Assembly: GCF_945859685.1 (NCBI RefSeq)
Contig: NC_079148.1
Span: 52,400,421-52,464,420 of the forward strand
Length of the DNA: 64,000 nt
Direction of reading: 5' to 3'
Source: Eupeodes corollae
Lineage: Eukaryota > Arthropoda > Insecta > Diptera > Syrphidae
Shown one piece after another: positions 11,586-23,111 of this stretch; positions within the stretch are counted from its first letter, which is position 1, and each line of letters opens with the position of its first letter. The position numbers and the translations under genes are program-made. Below the pieces are notes generated by a model. The model worked only from the letters and a program-made list of their open reading frames with translations, was not told the DNA's origin and did not search any database.

Positions 11586-14500
11586 AAAAAAATAATATTA
11601 ACTTTCAAAATACGGTACATACTAAAAATTTCTCAATTTTGTCAATTTATCAATTTTTGCGATCAAAAACAAGGTTTGAAATCGAACTTATGTTATCACA
11701 TGCAAAATATTGTAGTTTTCCTTTAGTTATTTTTTTTAGAAAAAATCAACAGAAAATTAAAAATTGATAAAGAATGGTTTTCCAAATAAGTATCGTGGTA
11801 ACAGAACTCTTGGAAATATCGACAGATGGGCACAGAGCAAAACCACGTTATTTTGAATTTCTGGACAACTTTTTAACAACTCTTCTTTTTAAATTTGTAT
11901 ATAACTTGAATATTCACTTTTTTAAAGAAATATTCTGAGATATTACTGTCAAAAAAGGGTAATTATTTGAGTAAGACATTGCAAAAAAGAGGTTTATATG
12001 GCAACACAAAGTTACAATGGAAAATCCTTTGTTTTACAAAATTTACAAAAAACAAATCATACATACGCCTTTAGTCCCTGACAAAAAAATTTAGGGTAAT
12101 TGCACCGACTGGAAATTTAAACAAACATTTTAAAAGAAAATTTCAAATATATTTAGAAAATAATAACTTTGAATTTAAAACTTTCATAAAGTTAAGAATT
12201 ATTTACATTTTTTTAAGAATCGCCCAAGAGTGCAGCCCTTACTGCAACCATTCGCCTAATGTCAATGCGTTCATACAGGATCAGGATATAGTTTTATTCT
12301 TTTGAAATGAAACACATTCAAGTTTTAAATTAACTTTATATAAGGAGACAAAACACAGAGAGAAAAAAAACACAAATTCCAATATAGTAATATAGTAAAT
12401 TCGTGAGAAAGAAGTGTGTTTCCAGGAAAACATCCTCGTACTCCTCTATGCCACTCCTCATCCCTGCCATTTTATTCTCAATAACAAAACACTAAAAGGA
12501 CACAAATTGGATTAGCGAAAAGTTGTTTGATGGAAAGTTGAGAGGAACTCAATTTCCAGATACCAAATGTAGCGCTACACTACAGCTATGTTGTTGATCT
12601 ATCTATCTACATCTACATATACAATATACATACATGCATAGATATATATATCGACATGTATTTGTTTGTGTTTTACGAAGGATGTTCGAGAAAATTCCAC
12701 ACATAGCCAAAGGGTGTCTGTTAAAATGCTTTTAGTGTGTCAAAAATTGAGTTAAAAGTTTATGGTATAGAGTCCCGTTCCCGCTCGCTCTGTTCAGGTT
12801 TTTCAAGAACGATTCGAATTGGCCGATGAAAATAGTTTGGCACACAGCCCTGTATACTGTAGTGTATATATGTAGATAGTGTAAATTCATAGATGTGAGT
12901 ATGTACGTATTTTTCCTTATATAAATTTAACTGCTGAAAATAAGACAATTGTGATTTAGTTTAAATAAGTTTTAAAGTTAAGTTGTGATCGCTATTATTG
13001 ATAAAGTTGGTATGATGATTACATAATTAAGTTAAGATTCTTTTTGAAGAGGTTTTAAAGTTGTTATTTAAAGCTAAACAGTACTTTTTGTGTATTGTTA
13101 TTCTAATTACATTTCGATTAACTTTTTTATTTATTTGTTTCTCTTTTGATTTATTTGAACTTTTATAAGTGATAGAATGACAGTTTATAGGTATCTTGTA
13201 TAAGCCTTGCCATGCAATTATTTTTCACACTTAAAATGCATCTCATGCAAAAGAGAGTTACTGCCCTGTCAGATCTCCAATATTCCAATTAAAAAGAAGA
13301 CAATTCGAAAGTATTTATTTAAATCCTTCCCAAAATCCTTTATGCGTAGGAAGTTATTATTGCCAATAACATAATACTATTGAATTCAATAACGTAAGCT
13401 CCCAATTCTTCAAGGATAAAACAAACGCGTCTCAAATTTATACGAATATACAACAGACAGACACAGACACAGACATACTCAATACTCACTCTGCTTTACG
13501 TTTGTTTGCCAATAATAAGGACAAAACGGACAACAATCGAATTATTCGGTCTAAATGAGGTTTTGTTTTCAAATCAAACTAAAGGGGGGACGGCAAACCT
13601 GGACAACAATTGCTTTAATAATTCCTCTAATGAGATTAGAAGCACAACGCATTCGATTCGTATTGAAAAAGTTTTCTTTGGCTTAATACGTGACTGGAAT
13701 ATGCCTTGAGAAATATTAACACGTTTCAATATTTCTCGACGAAAGAGAAAAAAAAGATGAACAAGTTTTTTGCCTGTTTCCATAAATGTGAGGTATTGGA
13801 AAAACAACCAAACAACCAACCCAGACGAATTATGGGTGTTGTTATCCTCTCTATCGAGCTCTGGAGTTTTACAAACTTCTTAGTCTTATTTTATATAACT
13901 TCTGATGTTTTGTTCCAGTTACACAATCACAAGGAGAAATATTGTTTAGAAGAAATTCAGGGGATATAATATTTACTAACAAAGGTACGAAGAAGACAAA
14001 GTTTTAGAACGATTATTGTTGAGCCCTTCTTTTTGGTTAGATTATGACAGCTGTTTAATGTATGTGTATGTTACGCTACATACCATTCTCATACTGCTAT
14101 ACAGCTGTATCCATTAAAAACGAAATGCAGTAGTTAAAGGCTAAATGAAGAGACAACTTTGAGAATTACAATTATATGTGCGGTGGCAGTGCTTGACCTT
14201 TAAGACTTCATTAAAAAAATATCCTTATTAGACTGTAAAAAAAATGTTGCTAAATATTTTGGATTTAGATAAATGCACTTACAATTTCCTAGAAAATGAA
14301 GGTTGCTTATATTTCAAAATTGATTTGTAGTCCTGAAAATGGTGTAACAAAAAAGAGGTATTTTTAAAAACTTTATACTATAGAATTTTATTATTATTTG
14401 CAATCACTTGATCAATACGAGTATTATAATAGATGGTTGGCAAGACCTCTTAGATTTTATCAGTTTCACACTTACAAACGGACAAAAATTAGACATTTTC

Positions 14501-14790
14501 GTAATTCTTGAAATTATCTTAAGTAGGAAAAAGACATAACTAAAATATTGGTAAAAATACGCCCTCAGACCCAATATACATATGAGGCCACTCATAGTCA
14601 TCAAAAGAGACACAGAAACTATAATGACTGTTCCGGTTATATTTTGTATTGGCTCTTTTCTTAATTTTCTTTTTTATTGTACGAGCACTTATGGGGATAT
14701 GAATACCCTCATAATGAATATAATATATAATTAGGACGAGAGGATATGATTTGAAAGGAGATACCGATGCACAATATTGAGTCTGGTAAA
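11586..14790. other. AT-rich unassigned sequence
   Basis: No gene or recognised element. Open frames are short and lack domains. A TACA/ATCT microsatellite lies near 12.6 kb. The stretch may be host intergenic or intronic DNA. Confidence 0.45.
12596..12660. repeat. ATCT/TACA/TATA microsatellite cluster
   Basis: Consecutive short runs of ATCT, TACA and TATA units, typical of non-coding fly DNA. Confidence 0.7.
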
Positions 14791-14799
14791 GCATTCCAC

Positions 14800-17092
14800 A
14801 TTCGTGTAGTACGACTGAAAAAAGAATCTCTGTACTTCAAAGTACGACCGAAATGTGGCTCAAGAGTAAACTGATGGGAATTCCTAAAAGAATGAGTATT
14901 ACGGTTGAATTTTTTAAGGGGAGGAATGTAATTGGCTATTTCATTAGAGTATTGCTTAGTAGCAATGAAATAATGAGAGAAATTAAACCTAACCTTACGC
15001 CGACGGTGCTCGAGAGATGCAAAACTTTCAGTTAGACAACTATCATTTTTAGAGCTCTCTCTCGAAATGTGTCCATAAGACTCAAGTGGGTTATAGGACC
15101 ACCTGTCCTAATATGGGAATTATACTCAAGTTTTGGACGAATATAGGCTTTAGAAATTATATCCAGATCATAAGGTGTAAAAAAACTTATTGCATTGTCA
15201 GAGAAAACATAAACACTTAGCAGCACCTTTGGCAATGCACCTACCTAAAATTAATAGCTGTTCAGTCTCCTGGATGCAAGTACCATTCATGAATAGTGGC
15301 ATTGGGGGAGGGTTACGATTTTGCGACAGTAGACAGCATTGAGCTTTCGAAGCGTTAAATTCTACGCAGTAGTACCCGTAGCATGATGGTTAGTGCGTTG
15401 GACTGTCATGCAAGGGTCTTGGGTTCAATCCCTGCATGTGCCATCTTAATTTTAAAAAATAATTTTCGCGGGTACTGCCTGTTGCGAGGAATTGACAAAT
15501 CCTTCAAGAGTAATTCTTGTCATGAAAAAGTGCTTTCTCAAACTAGCCGTTCGGATTCGGCCTAAAATTGTAGGTCCCTTTTCATTCCTGACAACAGTAC
15601 TCGTACACAGGAATGGTTGAGAGTTGTAAGTCATTAGGTCCTGGTTCACAACGGACTGTTTTTGATTCTCCATTGTACAATTCTATCAATATCAGAATTT
15701 AATGAGCTTATCATACGCTGCCTTTGGTAGTCCACATCCGAAGAACAAGGATGAGAATCTAAAAACGAATATGAAAAGCTGAGGGTACTGTCATCAGCGA
15801 AACAATTTAGTGGGTTGGAAGTTTTAGACAAAAGATCATTAATAAAATAAGGAAGAGTGTCGGAGACAAAACGGAGCCCTGGGGTACACCAGCGTTTATT
15901 TTGTGGATATCAGATTTGAACCCGTACAATTCTGCTTGAATTGAACGGTCCAAAAGGTAATTTCAAACCCAACGAAGAAGGGATTCATCAATACCAAATG
16001 CACGCATTTTCGATAAGAGGGCTTGATGGCAAAGTCTATCAAATCAACTGAAATAATCTTACTTTTTCCAAAGCGATGTAAATATTTGTTCCACTGTTTG
16101 GTGATATAAACCATGAGATCAACAGTGGACCTATTGCAATGAAAATCATACTGCCGGTCATTAAAAGCTTCCGTTCTCCAAGATATTCCTTAAGTTGAAA
16201 ATTGATCAGCGTTTCCATGACCTTCGAAAGAAAGGATGTAAGTGTAATTGGACGATAGTTAGATGATGAGAAAGATAAGCCTTTTTTAGGGGCAGGCTGG
16301 ACAAATGTAGTTTTCTATTCACTCGGAAAGATGCCTGTAGAATAGAACAAATGGAAAAACTTACGCAGTGGTTTTTCCAGCGTTGAAGAACACCTCTTCA
16401 GAACAACGGGGCTACTAAACGGGCCATTAGATTTGTGAATGTCATGGTCTTTTAGTACTCTTGCAACTGCACGAGTGCGAAAGAAGATTCGTCCCATAAA
16501 ATCTTTTAGCTTTCAAGAACGGGAGGACTAATGATACTTACCGGTAGCGTCGAACTTATTCCGGTCCTCGGTGGGGTTGGCTTTATAAATCCGGATACTT
16601 ACATCTTTGATCTTAATAACTTCTTTACAGGTCAAATTAAACCACGAGTTTTCTTTGGGTTTAATAGATTTCAACCTATTCGGGATACAACTTCTCATTC
16701 CACAAAGAATTAGTTTGTAATCATATCTGCACTGGAATCCACGTCACTATCGAGGAAGTATAATGACCAGTTTTGACATGAGAAATTTGAAGATATCACA
16801 TAATGGTCTGATGTGCCTAGAGGCAATATTACACTGACCGTATATTTTTTAGGATCAGAGGTAAGAAACAAGAGTTGGCGGATTGACCTGCAACTTCAAG
16901 AATCTGAGTTAGCTCGTCTACTAACTTAGTCAGGTGATTTAACTCAGTAAAAATCTCGACATACCTTCCTTCGAGTATCGTCTGACCAGAATAACGCAGC
17001 CACAAAGAAATGAATACATTGAAACCTGTAACAACGATCGTACTGTGCGGAAATCTGATTCTTACATTATCAAACCGAAAGAAATTCTTCAT
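14800..17092 (-). mobile_element. LINE family E copy 1 (jockey-like), interrupted by a SINE
   Basis: A minus-strand non-LTR element that can be read in order from right to left. The end of the endonuclease domain lies near 16830-16930 (ending LGTSDHY). The RT N-terminal region FRTRAVARVLKD...VVLKRCSSTL is at 16315-16497. The FADDSTLSFSYSF box is at 15750-15800. The RT C-terminal segment YIRPKLEYNSHI is near 15130-15160. Frames are broken throughout. The SINE at 15366-15661 separates the active-site box from the C-terminal segment. A second copy of the same family lies at 51.2-52.4 kb. The clade (jockey/CR1 group) is judged from motif style only. Confidence 0.8.
15366..15661 (+). mobile_element. 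tRNA-derived SINE, copy 2 (uninterrupted, inside LINE E1)
   Basis: The most complete head in the window. It starts AGTAGTACCCGTAGCATGAT, then has GGTTAGTGCGTTGGACTGTC (A-box/D-arm region running into an anticodon-like loop CTGTCAT with GTC in the middle), CATGCAAGGG and GGTTCAATCC (B box). This pattern most resembles tRNA-Asp(GTC). The body continues to a 3' end near 15661, shorter than the other copies. This copy shows the intact target site that is split by LINE D in SINE copies 3 and 4. Confidence 0.85.
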
Positions 17093-18664
17093 TCTTGTTT
17101 ACGATTGGAAGTCTTAAGAAGTAAAATTTTGCAAAACTAAGTGCCAAACATTTTCATTGATCATTTCATGATCATTAAATAGTGTTTAGAAACAGTGAAA
17201 CAGTTAATAGATATCAATAGCCAATCTGCAGAAGCATTAATAAAAATAAAGCATAATACAAAAAATATATCATCTAAACACTTTCAACACAAAACTCACT
17301 AAAAAAAAAACAAGGTCATACAAATTCCGATGAGCATTTGCGACTTATAAGCTTTAAAATGCTCTGCATTTAAAATATATGTTTTATTGAAAAATAGAGA
17401 ATCAACAAGAACAAACAGTTTTTGAAACTTTTTTTAATTTTGTCTCTATTTTTCACCTTCACCACATTTCTAAAACGACACTGATATTTTATTTCTAAGT
17501 TTTTTATCTCTGAATTCTGTTCAAGAGAAATTATTTTCCAGTGGTCCTATCGCGAAACAGTTTAGCACTGCAACCGGTGAAAGCTTTCGATTACGATAAA
17601 ATTCATGATGGCCCTGAATATTGCAAAACTATTGAAAGAATTAAAAAAGGAGCCAGGAATAAGATCAAAATATACCTCAATTTTTTCTTAAAGTCGTTGC
17701 TGCATTTTTAGAAAAAAAAAAAATTGGGTGGCGCAACAGTCCGTGGAGGACCAGCGCGTAATGACTTAAAGCTTTCAACCATTCCTGTGTGCGAGTAATT
17801 GCAGGGATGGAGGGGACCTACAGCTTATATGCCGAATCCGATCGGCTAATTTGAGCACTTTTTCATGACAAAAAATACACTTGGAGAATTTGTCAATCTC
17901 TCGCAAGAGGCATAACCCGTGAAAAACCTTTGAATGACATAGGCAAGGAATGAAACCTAGACCTCTCGCATGAAAGTCCAAAGCAATTTTTTTTTTCAAA
18001 TTCATGTTTATTAATTCAATCTTAAACCTATCTTAAAGCTAGACAAAAATTCATAAAACAAGCCTAAAAAACCATAACTTACAACTCACTTAATGGTCCC
18101 ATACGGACACTCTAAGTTAAACTATCACACTTAATACTAATGCCTTTCGGCCCTAAGATCTATTTTGCTTCAATTTATATTTTATTTATTTTTGTGTTTA
18201 TAACAAAATTTGAACTTACTTACTTATTTTTATTTTTATTTAAAAACTACTTAAAATAAGGCCGTTAATATAAAACTTAAAGCCCGGCCACAGCCCTACT
18301 GAACCGAAGGAGCTCTGCTCCGCCTTGTGCCATGACGTCCCGATTGTACAGGGGTCGCCTATCCACGGTTCGTCGTCTAACGTGGTAGATTAGCGGAACT
18401 GCCAATCTAACCTGTATCAGACCGCATCTATCTAAAAAAGGAATGCCTCTGGTGGAATAAAGCCGCTCAAGCGTGCACTTTCAAAATACTCGTCGTTCGG
18501 ATAGAACGCCCCGAAAATTAAATTGTTGGTCGAAGACATAGCTCTTGTAATGTGACCTCGAAAGAGTTTTATCACGAAATTGTTAATTCGGTTGATTCGA
18601 GCCCCGTTGTACAGGACCTCGTTGGAATAGTAAAGCACATAAGAAGAATCGGCTGTTCGATATA

Positions 18665-18946
18665 AAGCCTAGTACATACTTCCTCGTGAAGTGAACGTTC
18701 GCCAATGGAGAAAGTGAACTTTTGACATTGCTCACTGGTACACACTTGTGAGTACACGTTGTGAACATGCGGAAACCAAATGTCAAAGCTTCACCAACAG
18801 TTCCCGTACATTTTGCACGTGAATTGCACGTGAACGAAAACTCTCCACTTTGTTCTCCACTCAGCTTCACGAGCAAGTTCACGGGTGAACCAAAAACTGA
18901 AATTTGTATGGGTTCACGAGATGGTTCACAAGTATGTACTAGGCTT
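18665..18946. mobile_element. MITE with 17-bp terminal inverted repeats inside LINE D1
   Basis: The sequence AAGCCTAGTACATACTT (18665-18681) is repeated inverted at 18930-18946. Copy D2 reads straight through the equivalent position (GATATACAGCGTCG near 33628-33641), so this is an insertion of about 280-290 bp near a TA. The interior holds several GTGAAC/GTTCAC and CACGTGAA motifs and no real coding frame. The overlapping open frame in track data is LINE sequence plus MITE. The superfamily is unknown. Confidence 0.8.
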
Positions 18947-19466
18947 AAGCCGGTACAGCGTCGTAAACACTGCCGCTCGAACACCCGATACTTCTCCATC
19001 TGTCAAGGGCCACCTTGAACCACACAGGATAACCATAAACTATCATCGGTCGTATGAGGACCATGTAGCAAATTACCTTCACTCTGGGGTCAAGCCGACT
19101 GCTGTAAAACACCCGTTTCGTCAGAGCGAAGGCTCCTCTGGCACTGGTCAAAGCAGCTTTTATATGTCTGTCGAAATATAAATACTGATCTAACCAGATA
19201 CCGAGGTACTTCGCTACAATTTTGCTCGCTAATGGCTGCCCGTGAAGATCAACGATAACCATCTTGCGTCAATTCGTGCACATATTCGTAGCCGCAATAA
19301 CGCTGAATCTTGTCGAAATCACGCTGCAAGAAAATTCTAATAACCTCAACCCTTGAGGCCGTTTTGAACGCAATAAGATCGTCGGCTTACGCAATTGCCT
19401 TTGTAAGACTAACTATCAGATCGCTGGTGTAAATGCTGAAGAGAATCGGCGAATTCACCGCTCCCT

Positions 19467-19542
19467 GTTGAAGACCATTTCTAATTGAGAATGTTGTGGT
19501 AGAAGTTGAAGACCATTTCTAATTGAGAATGTTGTGGTAGAA
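19467..19542. repeat. 38-bp tandem duplication in LINE D1
   Basis: The block starting GTTGAAGACCATTTC is present twice with a period of 38 bp. D2 has a single version near 34202, so the duplication arose in D1. Confidence 0.85.
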
Positions 19543-19983
19543 GTTACATTGCGACTTTTGGAAACAAACTTTCTACCGTTCAGCATATCATAAAGTATAT
19601 ACAACAATGACTTGCTTATGCCAAGCCTGCTCAGTATAAGGTAAAGACCCTTTACGGTGTCAAAGGCCTTTTCCAAATTAACCAGAACAGCACCTGTGCA
19701 TCGTTGTTTTGATTTATTCCATTGGTTATCAGAAACGAGCTTAGACGCAGCATGAATTGTGTCATGACCCGCCTTGAACCCGAACTGTTTATCCCGAATT
19801 ATTTTGTTGTCCGCAGCCCACTTAGTCAGAGCCCTATTAATGATTTTTCGAAAACTATGCTTATGCTCGGAAGAAGACTTATCGACCGAAGATTTGACGG
19901 GTAGGAGGTGTCCTTTCCCTTTTTGGAAGAGGATGAACCCAGCTGTCCAACGCACCAACCATCATGCCACGGGTACTACTTGC

Positions 19984-20205
19984 TTTTGGTTTTATTATCT
20001 ATAAAACAAAGTATGTTTGCTGGGTCTTGGGATATGGCCGGCAAAAAAGTGTCCCCAAGATACAAACTTAATTACATACGTACAAATGGAAATTTATCTA
20101 AAAATCTTCAATTTAAATTTAGGGACCTTGTAACTTCAAAATTTTGAATTCGACAAATCTGACCGAGTGCAATAAATTCCTACGGGAATTTAATGACAAC
20201 CTCTT
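19984..20205 (+). repeat. degenerate 3' end of repeat B
   Basis: This matches the closing part of repeat B: ATTATCTATAAAACAAA, ACATACGTACAAATGG, ATCTAAAAATCTTC, GGGACCTTG, then AATTCGACAAATCTGACC and TTCCTACGGGAA. Strongly diverged, and presumably the right half of a copy disrupted by SINE 3. Confidence 0.65.
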
Positions 20206-22486
20206 AATAGCTTCTATGTTTATGAAAAATAACACAATCTTTTCATTTTATTAGATGTTCATACCCTATTTTCTCACGGCTTGAAGTTAAAACTTAAAAC
20301 CTTTAACACATTTTACAAAACGAAACGAAACCTAGACTTTACGACAATCATGTCAAAACTATAAAATAAGCATGTTACGAAATAACCAACCGACCGAGGC
20401 GAGATTCTGTTATCCTAAACCGAGCCCAAAACGAGACTACAAACTTATTAATTTGCAGGAAAAGTAAGAGACCGAACCCGAAACAAGACTCTGTTAAACG
20501 AAACCGAGATGAGACTGATATTTTCTGATTTTGACAAGACACATATGAGAAAAACAAAAGCCTTGTCCGGCCTCTATTTAAAACGACTTAAATGACATTT
20601 AAATTACAGAAAAAGAATCTGTTAATCAAAACATCTTTTTCAATATCTCCGTCAAAGGGACCAACAAAACAAAGAGAATATAAAATTCTAAAGAAAACCG
20701 GCCTGTTATTGAAATAATGTTAAATCAGATGTAACTTTTAAAAGAAATGTTCGAAATGGACAAAATAGTAAATGAACTCTGTTTACCATCGGTAGAGTAT
20801 TGTGTTGTGTACTCCATTATTTGATAAATGAACAGTCTCTCTTAATATCTCTTTGAAATACAAATAAAATCCACAATCAATTCCTTAAACTGTTCCTCTT
20901 TTAATTTTCGAAATGAATTTTTTTCGAAGTTCGAAAAGAATTCATTTAAAATAAAATCCAATATCTCCACAATTTATTCAAAACTTCTTATTTATTCGAA
21001 ATATGGGTTCCTGCATTAGAAAAATGGCTTACACATTTATTTTCAGAATGAACAAACTTCTCTTAAATTAAAATGGATTACTCATTTATTTTAAGAACGA
21101 AATTCTCTTGAACTAAAATGAACCTTATACTGAGAAATAAATGTAGAACATAAAAAGAGTCTATCCTTAAAAACTCTTCATCAATTCATTTCGTAAGTTT
21201 AAAGAGATAAGATATTTTTTAATAAGAGTATATTGGTATTCATTTTATACCATTTTTGTTAATCGATTTTTTCTTTAAAAAAAAACTTATACTAAAAAAA
21301 AAACTCTTATCACGTTCGAACTTCGCTTCAGACATCTGTTTCAGACAACAGCACTGAAGAGGCTCACCTGAAATCTTCACTTCTTCAGTTCTTATTCAAG
21401 TTAGTAATTTTTGTTATATTAGTTTTCTTTTTTTCAACCGAAATTCATTTTGCCACGTTAATATTTGAAATGCATACTTTTGAAGTCGTCTTAATAGGTA
21501 CACCGCGTTTGTCAAGAGTCAGGACATTTTTATGTCTTTTGGGTTCTCCTTTAAGTTTGTGCTCATTTGCTTCGCTGGTTTCAGTTTTTTTTTTCAAAGC
21601 TGTGTTTATGTCTAAGTTCGTATCCTTTTTTGTATCCTCAGACTCTAACTATAGTGAAAAATATGTTCCTATCAAAGTCTCGAAGTTTGGCCTTTGGTGG
21701 CGCTGTAGGATTGTATACACACTAAAAGGCGACAGCGTTTCAGGAAATTAGGTACATTTTTGCAACGGATCTTCGGCTTGTGAAGAGTGAGGCGTGGGTT
21801 TGGGTATAGACAATTTTGCTAATCCGTCTGCTATGCAACATAAGTCGCACTGGGATACATATATATACTTATTTTGTAGTTTTCGGTACTTTCTACCGCA
21901 TCCACGTCTCGTGCGTCAATGCTGCATTATACCAATTTCTATGCATCCACCTGTAGTTGATTTTGTTGCATCATAAGGGTGAAGCAAACGGAATGGAGTT
22001 GAAGCGAGATTGAGTTAGTAGGTGGGTGGGTGGTTTGGGTATAGGTACGTAGGTATATGCTAGTGAGTGAGTGAAGTGAAAAAGGCAAAAATGGAGTTAA
22101 GGGAGGTTGGTAGAACGTACATAATGTGCACACAGGATGATTTTAAAAAGGGGGAAAGGAAACTTGTTGAGCTTGAAAATAAAATATATGACTAGATGAA
22201 CTTTTCCTAGGCATGGTTTATATACTAAGTTGGCTGATGCACAAAATGTATATATAAAGACATTGTAATAATAATGAATCCAATAAAATATAATGTTGAC
22301 TGAAGTGTTGAATACGAAAGAAGCTACGGTGCAGCCCAAACCACTTATACCGGCTAAAGATGTTAATATCTTATTTTTAAAGAAAAAATTATTATTATTG
22401 AAACCAAGTTTGTGTATTCTTACAATGGTTCTTTAAGCTGTGTATCTAATGATTACTTTAAAAAATATTAGAAAACAAAAATAAAG
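20206..22486. other. AT-rich unassigned sequence
   Basis: No gene recognised. A stretch at about 20320-20540 repeats short ACCGAG and CGAGAC words. A hairpin-like GAATTTTTTTCGAA/TTCGAAAAGAATTC lies near 20913-20948. The 93-residue frame at 21470-21751 has hydrophobic segments but no start context or homology that I can recognise. Confidence 0.4.
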
Positions 22487-23111
22487 AAAGAGGCTGGGAT
22501 GAGACCCACGTTGATAACTTCCCATTCCGTCTGTCAATTTGTCTTGCTTAAAAGTTTGTAAGTTTTTCGTGATGTGTTAAAAGAGTTGTTAGTTGAATTA
22601 TTCTTAAAAATTTCAAAATTTCCAGCATTATTTTGCTTATCATGAAATAGATTCATTTCAAAATCTATTTTTGTTTACGAGATTTTTAGTCGAAAACCGA
22701 TTTTTACCAATTTTATCAGCATTTCTGAAAAGTTTTTATTTCTTATATAAATAAATACAAATTGGATGAATGAAATAATTTTGAGAAATATCGAGAACCG
22801 AAGATCAATTTTTACCAAATTTGCGTACTATTTTTGTACATTTTATTTTTAAGAAAAAACGGACTATTGCATTCTTATAAAAAAAATTACTGAAAGTCGA
22901 AAACAATTTTGTCTATGAAATAAAATAAGTTTGAAGCCAATATTTTTAATTTTTGAAAAGATATTTGAGACGATAGTCAATTTTTTACCAAGTTTTAGTA
23001 TTGTTTTTTTTTAGGTTTTTATTTTTCGTAAAAAAAAACTGTTAATTCGATTTTTCTCAAAATTTTACTGAATGTTGACAACAATATTTTTTAAAAGATA
23101 AAATTAGTTTA

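Larger units (their letters stand above)
17986..19944 (-). mobile_element. LINE family D copy 1 (5'-truncated), inside a SINE
   Basis: A minus-strand LINE with a 10-T run (A tail) at 17987-17996. It is flanked by an imperfect duplication, GTCCAAAGCA (17976-17985) and GTCCAACGCA (19945-19954). RT pieces readable on the minus strand are KWAADNKIIRDKQFGFKAGH and VNLEKAFDTV (19650-19830), KYLGIWLDQYLYFDRHIK (19160-19215), then YGYPVWF near 19020, and the C-terminal NFVIKLFRGHI (18550-18590). There are frame breaks, a 38-bp tandem duplication (19467-19542) and a MITE (18665-18946). The YADD box is degraded. It shares its 3' end and insertion site with LINE D2. Confidence 0.85.
17723..19983 (-). 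mobile_element. tRNA-derived SINE, copy 3, split by LINE D1
   Basis: The 3' body lies at 17723-17985 and the head at 19945-19983 (reading AGTAGTACCCGTGGCATGAT on the minus strand). The two parts are separated by LINE D1. Sequences on both sides look like a degenerate repeat B: CAATTTTTTCTT and GCTGCATTTTT to the left, ATTATCTATAAAACAAA to the right. The SINE therefore probably inserted into that repeat before the LINE arrived. Confidence 0.8.

Noticed and set aside
15366..15440. A genuine tRNA gene
   Set aside because: It has the boxes, but the sequence recurs as a fused head on a SINE body and lacks a clean acceptor stem.
18583..18999. 138-residue frame at LINE D1 as a novel secreted protein
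   Set aside because: It is a chimera of LINE D RT and the MITE.
21470..21751. 93-residue frame with hydrophobic segments
   Set aside because: No recognisable family, no splice or promoter evidence, and a composition expected of AT-rich DNA.
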